This document shows, piece after piece, positions 6,783 to 10,398 of a stretch of DNA of 10,398 bases. The notes below the pieces were generated by a model. It ran no database searches and was not told the DNA's origin. It saw only the letters and a program-made list of their open reading frames with translations. The DNA lies in NCBI GenBank assembly GCA_965602045.1, contig CBFCXR010000077.1, positions 1-10,398 on the forward strand. The letters run 5' to 3'. Source of the stretch: G020354785 sp965602045. GTDB taxonomy: Bacteria > Bacteroidota > Bacteroidia > Bacteroidales > UBA10428. The number at the start of each line of letters is the position of its first letter. Within the stretch, counting starts at the first letter, position 1. The translations under genes were made by a program, and so were the position numbers.

Positions 6783-7022
6783 ATGGAAATAAAAGTTTTA
6801 GGAACAGGTTGTTCAAAATGCAAAACTCTTGAAAAAATAACAAGAGAAGCTGTTACAAAATTAGGAATTGATGCAGAAATAGTAAAAGTTGAAGATATTG
6901 AGAAAATAATGGAATACGGAATATTTCGCACACCCGGACTTGTGATTGACGGTGAGGTTGTTGTAAATGGCCGTATCCCTTCAGCAAATGAGTTAAAAGA
7001 ATTATTAACTACACATCTGTAA
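6783..7022 (+). CDS. Mini-thioredoxin, TM0996/MTH895-type small redox-active disulfide protein (possible ArsE)
   Basis: This 79-residue cytoplasmic protein has a minimal thioredoxin fold. The active-site disulfide is GTGCSKC (C10, C13) directly after the first strand, and the cis-proline is P51 in RTPGLVIDGEVVVNG. The remainder fits the MTH895/TM0996 family, in which small thioredoxins serve as electron carriers rather than general reductants. It has no signal peptide. It is first in a run with ArsF-like, ArsG-like and ArsP-like genes, and ArsF starts only 4 bases after its stop. It probably carries electrons to the membrane protein encoded two genes later, or to an arsenical reductase. If the cluster corresponds to ArsEFG, this is the ArsE position; I did not assign the symbol because I cannot verify the match. 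Transcription is likely controlled by the dyads just upstream. Confidence 0.85.
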   Translation: MEIKVLGTGCSKCKTLEKITREAVTKLGIDAEIVKVEDIEKIMEYGIFRTPGLVIDGEVVVNGRIPSANELKELLTTHL

Positions 7023-7026
7023 TGCA

Positions 7027-7446
7027 ATGAAACAAGTAAAATCTGTTATTCTTGGTTATTGTTTTTTAAGCTTATTATTGTCCTGCAACGCACAACCCGG
7101 GAATAATAATAATCCGGATTCAGAAACGTCTGATAAAGTAAATGTGTATTATTTTCATTTTACACGACGATGTGTAACATGCATAACTGTTGAAGAACAG
7201 TCAAAGCTTGCGGTTGAACAACTATACCCCGTGCAGATAAAAAACGGGCAGGTTTCTTTTACATCCTTAAACATGGATGAAGAGAGCAGCAAATCAACAG
7301 CAGAAAGACTTCATGTGTCAGGACAAGCGTTATTGATTGTAAAAGGTGATAAAATATTAGATCTAACTTCACAGGGATTTTTGTATGCAAGATCAAATCC
7401 TGATAAACTTAAAGAATCAATAAAAGAAGCAGTTGATAAGCTATAA
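7027..7446 (+). CDS. arsF: ArsF-like thioredoxin-fold lipoprotein (nitrophenyl-arsenical reductase subunit family)
   Basis: This 139-residue exported protein begins with a lipoprotein signal: hydrophobic residues 8-18 and lipobox LLSC with lipidated C20. The next residues, NAQPGNNNN, form a low-complexity tether and lack an obvious acidic surface-export signal, so the protein is probably held at the periplasmic face. The thioredoxin-like domain has a CxxC at C49-C52 (RRCVTC) after the first strand YYFHF. The cis-proline expected before the later strand is absent: the aligned segment reads VSGQALLIV. The domain layout and the following CcdA-like gene match what I recall of ArsF, which with ArsE and ArsG reduces nitro-aromatic arsenicals and exports the trivalent amino-aromatic product in Shewanella. 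The actual substrate here is unknown, and inorganic arsenic or another metalloid is possible. It overlaps no neighbour and lies 18 bases before the next gene. Confidence 0.7.
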   Translation: MKQVKSVILGYCFLSLLLSCNAQPGNNNNPDSETSDKVNVYYFHFTRRCVTCITVEEQSKLAVEQLYPVQIKNGQVSFTSLNMDEESSKSTAERLHVSGQALLIVKGDKILDLTSQGFLYARSNPDKLKESIKEAVDKL

Positions 7447-7464
7447 TCTCAAAGTTATTGAAAA

Positions 7465-8166
7465 ATGGTTGAGAATTTAACCAGACTTCTTGATAATAGT
7501 TCATTGCCAATTCTTTCTGCGTTTATCCTGGGAATTATGACAGCAATAAGTCCCTGCCCGCTAGCAACCAATATAACTGCGATAGGATTCATTAGCAAGG
7601 ATATTGCCAGTAAGAATAGTATCTTTTTAAAAGGTATTATATATACTTCAGGCAGGATTATTTCCTATACAGGTCTTGCCTTTATCTTATATCTGGGAGC
7701 TGACCAGATTAAAGTATCAGGATTTTTCCAGCAATATGGTGAAAAAATTATAGGGCCGGTATTAGTAATTGCGGGACTTTTTATGCTGGGGATTATAAAA
7801 CTAAATATCCCTTTTATTAATAATATCGGACAAAAGCTTCAAAAGAAAAAAAGAAAAGGCTATTGGGATGCTTTAATGATTGGATTGATTTTTGCTCTGG
7901 CTTTTTGTCCGTATAGTGGTGTATTATACTTCTGTATCCTCATACCAATGACAATAACCTCAGTTTCAGGTTTGTATTTACCTGTTGTTTTTGCAATAGC
8001 AACAGGAATCCCGGTTATAATTTTTGCATGGCTTATTGCCTATACCGTATCTGGTGTAGGAAAATTGTTTAATAAATTAAAGATTTTCGAGATTTGGCTT
8101 AGAAAAATTGTAGCACTCTTATTTATAGGGATCGGGATATATTATATTATTATTATTTTTTTCTAA
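7465..8166 (+). CDS. arsG: ArsG-like CcdA/DsbD-family membrane protein
   Basis: This 233-residue inner-membrane protein has six likely transmembrane helices, the size and layout of the CcdA/DsbD beta domain. The two redox cysteines that such proteins use to carry electrons across the membrane are visible: C31 in ISPCPLATN at the end of helix 1 and C148 in LAFCPYSG in helix 4. A further cysteine, C157, is in the same helix. A basic loop, QKLQKKKRKGYW (123-134), separates the halves and should be cytoplasmic. It directly follows the mini-thioredoxin and the ArsF-like lipoprotein. The simplest reading is that it passes electrons from the cytoplasmic thioredoxin to the periplasmic one; the ArsG name in databases treats it as an efflux permease for aromatic arsenicals. 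The sequence alone cannot choose between these roles. ATG 7465 gives the expected short N-terminus. Confidence 0.78.
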   Translation: MVENLTRLLDNSSLPILSAFILGIMTAISPCPLATNITAIGFISKDIASKNSIFLKGIIYTSGRIISYTGLAFILYLGADQIKVSGFFQQYGEKIIGPVLVIAGLFMLGIIKLNIPFINNIGQKLQKKKRKGYWDALMIGLIFALAFCPYSGVLYFCILIPMTITSVSGLYLPVVFAIATGIPVIIFAWLIAYTVSGVGKLFNKLKIFEIWLRKIVALLFIGIGIYYIIIIFF

Positions 8167-8217
8167 TATTGTTTAGAAATAAAGATTATTACTAAATAAT
8201 TAACAATTAATTTATAC

Positions 8218-9513
8218 ATGGATTGGAGAAAAGAAGTTAAAATATTCTCCTGGTTATCAGGATTTTTTATAGTGGCATACTTCATGCCTCTCGGTATTGA
8301 TCGATTTAGCAATGCACTATTCGAAGCATTAAGACTTCTAAAATGGTATGCCCGGGAACATGTGATATTATGCCTTGTTCCTGCATTTTTTATTGCCGGA
8401 ATCATAGCAGTTTTTATTAATCAGGATGCAGTAATAAAATATTTCGGAGTAACAGCAAAAAAGTGGAAAGCATATCTTATAGCTTCTGTATCAGGTACCA
8501 TACTTGCTGTTTGCAGCTGTACAATACTTCCATTATTCGCAAGTATACATAAAAAGGGAGCGGGTTTAGGTCCTGCAATTACTTTTCTATACTCCGGTCC
8601 TGCTATTAATATTATGGCAATAATATTAACAGCACGTGTTTTGGGTTTTGAATTAGGTATTGCACGAATTATAGGAGCTGTAATATTCAGTATAGTTATT
8701 GGCATAATCATGGCTTTTCTATTTAGAAAGGAAGAAAATGAAAAAGTAAAAAACCAACCATTTATTCAACATGTCGCATCAGACCGCCCATTATGGAAAA
8801 CTTCTTTTCACTTCTTTGTTCCCGTATTAATTCTTCTGTTTGCCAATTGGGGCGAACCTGGGACATCTCAGGGATTATTCAATTTCATTTGGCTTTATAA
8901 ATGGTATATCACCGGTTTTTTAGGATTATTGTTCATATATTCCTTAATAATAATTCTCAGGATTAAAACAACATATGTTAGCATAGCTACTATCACTGTA
9001 ATTATTATGATTCTTATTACAAAAGATCCTGTGATTTCTTTTGTTGTGGCTATCGCATGTCTCACCATTCTTTTGCTAATTACCCCCGGAGAATCACAAG
9101 ACTGGTTAAATGAAAGCTGGGGTTTTGCCAAACAAATACTGCCTTTGCTGGCTGCAGGAATTTTAATAGCAGGTATCTTGCTTGGTTCAACACAGGGTGA
9201 AGGTTTAATACCTGATAAATGGGTATCTTTAATGGTTGGTGGCAATTCTTTATTATCAAACTTTTTCGCTTCGGTTTTTGGAGCATTTATGTATTTTGCT
9301 ACTCTTACTGAAGTGCCGATTATTGAAGGATTGTTAAATAATGGCATGGGACAGGGGCCAGCCCTGGCATTATTATTGGCAGGCCCGGCAATATCACTAC
9401 CTAATATGTTAGTAATCAGGGGTGTAATTGGAACGCGGAAAACAATTGTTTATATTATACTGGTGTCTTTTATGGCAACTATTAGTGGATTAATTTATGG
9501 AGCAATAATATGA
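8218..9513 (+). CDS. ArsP/DUF318-type permease with CSC motif
   Basis: This 431-residue polytopic membrane protein has roughly ten hydrophobic segments and an internal duplication. Each half carries the signature GPA...(Y/L)(S/A)GPAI: GPAITFLYSGPAINIMAI at about 118-135 and GPALALLLAGPAISLPNML at about 380-398. The first half contains C99-S-C101 (AVCSCTILPLFASI) and the second LTEVPIIEGLL. This matches the permease family PF03773, which includes ArsP, an exporter of trivalent organoarsenicals. A conserved cysteine pair would suit a thiophilic substrate, but the substrate here is inferred. The 51-base gap after the ArsG-like gene shows no good promoter, so read-through from the ars operator is plausible. 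ATG 8218 fits the expected N-terminus, and a CDF transporter follows after 22 bases. The family also holds members not tested for arsenic. Confidence 0.85.
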   Translation: MDWRKEVKIFSWLSGFFIVAYFMPLGIDRFSNALFEALRLLKWYAREHVILCLVPAFFIAGIIAVFINQDAVIKYFGVTAKKWKAYLIASVSGTILAVCSCTILPLFASIHKKGAGLGPAITFLYSGPAINIMAIILTARVLGFELGIARIIGAVIFSIVIGIIMAFLFRKEENEKVKNQPFIQHVASDRPLWKTSFHFFVPVLILLFANWGEPGTSQGLFNFIWLYKWYITGFLGLLFIYSLIIILRIKTTYVSIATITVIIMILITKDPVISFVVAIACLTILLLITPGESQDWLNESWGFAKQILPLLAAGILIAGILLGSTQGEGLIPDKWVSLMVGGNSLLSNFFASVFGAFMYFATLTEVPIIEGLLNNGMGQGPALALLLAGPAISLPNMLVIRGVIGTRKTIVYIILVSFMATISGLIYGAII

Positions 9514-9535
9514 AACCTTTAACCATAAAATAGTA

Positions 9536-10396
9536 ATGAAAAATAAACAAAATTTGTATGCTAATCTTGAAGGATGGATTTCTGTTGTAGCAAATATATT
9601 GTTATTCGGATTAAAATTCTGGGCAGGAATTGTATCAAATTCAATTGCAATTATAGCGGATGCATGGCATACATTATCTGACAGTATTAGTTCCGTTATT
9701 GTACTGATTGGAGTTAAAATATCAAGGAAACCTGCTGATAAAGAACATCCCTTTGGACATGGCAGAGCTGAACTTATAGCATCAGTAGTTATAGGAGTAT
9801 TATTGGCGCTAATCGGCTTTGAATTTGTACTAAAAGGTATAGAAAAAATAAGGAACAAGGAAGATGCAACTTATGGCACAATAGCAATAATTGTTACTAT
9901 TATTTCAATTGTTATAAAGGAGTTGCTTGCTCAATATGCTTTTTGGGCAGCAAAAAAAACAAATTTGAAATCCCTGAAAGCAGATGGCTGGCATCATCGT
10001 AGTGATGCTATTTCATCAGTTGTAATACTATCAGGGATTATTTTAGGCAAATATTTCTGGTGGATTGACGGGATACTTGGTATTTTAGTCGGCATTCTGA
10101 TATTTTATGCTTCATATAAGATATTGAAGGAAGGCATAAATCCCTTAATTGGTGAAGAGCCTGATATAGATATGATTAATAATATAAAGAAAATCTCAAA
10201 CCGCGTAGCAAATACTGAAACTGCTATACATCATATCCATATCCATAAATACGGAAACCATACGGAAATAACTTTTCATATGAGATTACCAAAGGATCTT
10301 ATTCTTGATAGAGTTCATAATATTGCTACAAATATTGAGGCTGATATTAAAGAAGAACTTGACATGGAGGCAACAATACATATGGAGCCTTTATAA
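9536..10396 (+). CDS. Cation diffusion facilitator (CDF) transporter, zinc-type metal site
   Basis: This 286-residue inner-membrane metal/proton antiporter has six likely transmembrane helices and a cytoplasmic C-terminal ferredoxin-like domain, the normal size for a bacterial CDF. The transport site is HxxxD in TM2 (H45, D49 in DAWHTLSDS) and HxxxD in TM5 (H153, D157 in GWHHRSDA). HD-HD sites are typical of zinc-selecting CDFs, whereas FieF/YiiP has DD-HD. HPFGHGRAE (71-79) is the conserved TM2-TM3 loop. The C-terminal domain has several histidines (HHIHIHKYGNH, then FHMR and HMEPL) that probably bind regulatory zinc between protomers. The gene is complete, ending with TAA 10394-10396 at the window edge. 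It follows the ArsP-type permease by 22 bases, so it may share the arsenic-controlled transcript. Its role there is unclear, since CDFs are not known to move arsenicals. Confidence 0.92.
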   Translation: MKNKQNLYANLEGWISVVANILLFGLKFWAGIVSNSIAIIADAWHTLSDSISSVIVLIGVKISRKPADKEHPFGHGRAELIASVVIGVLLALIGFEFVLKGIEKIRNKEDATYGTIAIIVTIISIVIKELLAQYAFWAAKKTNLKSLKADGWHHRSDAISSVVILSGIILGKYFWWIDGILGILVGILIFYASYKILKEGINPLIGEEPDIDMINNIKKISNRVANTETAIHHIHIHKYGNHTEITFHMRLPKDLILDRVHNIATNIEADIKEELDMEATIHMEPL

Positions 10397-10398
10397 TA

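Noticed and set aside
8198..8212. Dyad AATTAA-CAA-TTAATT before the permease gene as a second operator
   Set aside because: It consists only of A and T in its arms, unlike the GC-containing dyads at 6736-6758, and such repeats arise often by chance in this base composition.
8895..9347. Long open frame (150 codons) on the - strand inside the permease gene
   Set aside because: It is antisense to a well-supported membrane protein gene, its translation has no family resemblance, and AT-rich hydrophobic coding sequence often leaves the opposite strand open.
9490..9858. Open frame of 122 codons on the - strand over the start of the CDF gene
   Set aside because: It lies opposite conserved CDF motifs, shows no recognisable domain and is explained by codon bias of the sense gene.

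Overview
The window looks like chromosomal DNA from an AT-rich member of the Bacteroidota (Bacteroidales or a near relative). The evidence is an S46 dipeptidyl-peptidase (a family concentrated in this phylum), starts preceded by A/T-rich sequence rather than clear Shine-Dalgarno sites, two matches to the phylum's -7 promoter element TAnnTTTG, and a run of Kdo-phosphatase, UbiA prenyltransferase and Maf genes. All twelve genes recognised are on the + strand. No RNA genes, insertion sequences, CRISPR arrays or gene-free stretches over 300 bases were seen.

Left part (1-5214): the 3' end of a probable GT-C type membrane glycosyltransferase, cut by the window edge, is followed by a 141-base gap with a good candidate promoter. 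Then come kdsC-like (Kdo-8-phosphate phosphatase, LPS inner core), a UbiA-family prenyltransferase of the geranylgeranylglyceryl-phosphate type, maf (nucleotide pyrophosphatase) and a secreted S46 peptidase. The last three are separated by only 8 to 9 bases and are probably co-transcribed. The peptidase carries the arginine that distinguishes Asp/Glu-specific DPP11 from DPP7.

Spacer (5215-5332): three tandem copies of GTTGCTG, two perfect 14-base hairpins with the same GA loop, and a TAnnTTTG element just ahead of the next gene.

Right part (5333-10396): a cytoplasmic metallo-beta-lactamase-fold hydrolase, then an ArsR/SmtB repressor, then a 63-base gap with two overlapping perfect dyads that make a strong candidate ArsR operator. 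Behind it lie a mini-thioredoxin, an ArsF-like thioredoxin-fold lipoprotein, an ArsG-like CcdA/DsbD-type membrane protein, an ArsP/DUF318-type permease with a CSC motif, and a zinc-type cation diffusion facilitator. Together this reads as a thiol-redox and efflux module for arsenicals, possibly organoarsenicals (ArsEFG-like), or for other thiophilic metals. The likely flow is that ArsR senses the metalloid and releases the operator; the mini-thioredoxin and the CcdA-like protein pass electrons to the periplasmic lipoprotein; and the permeases export the product. That working model is inference. The gene families and the dyads are seen directly.
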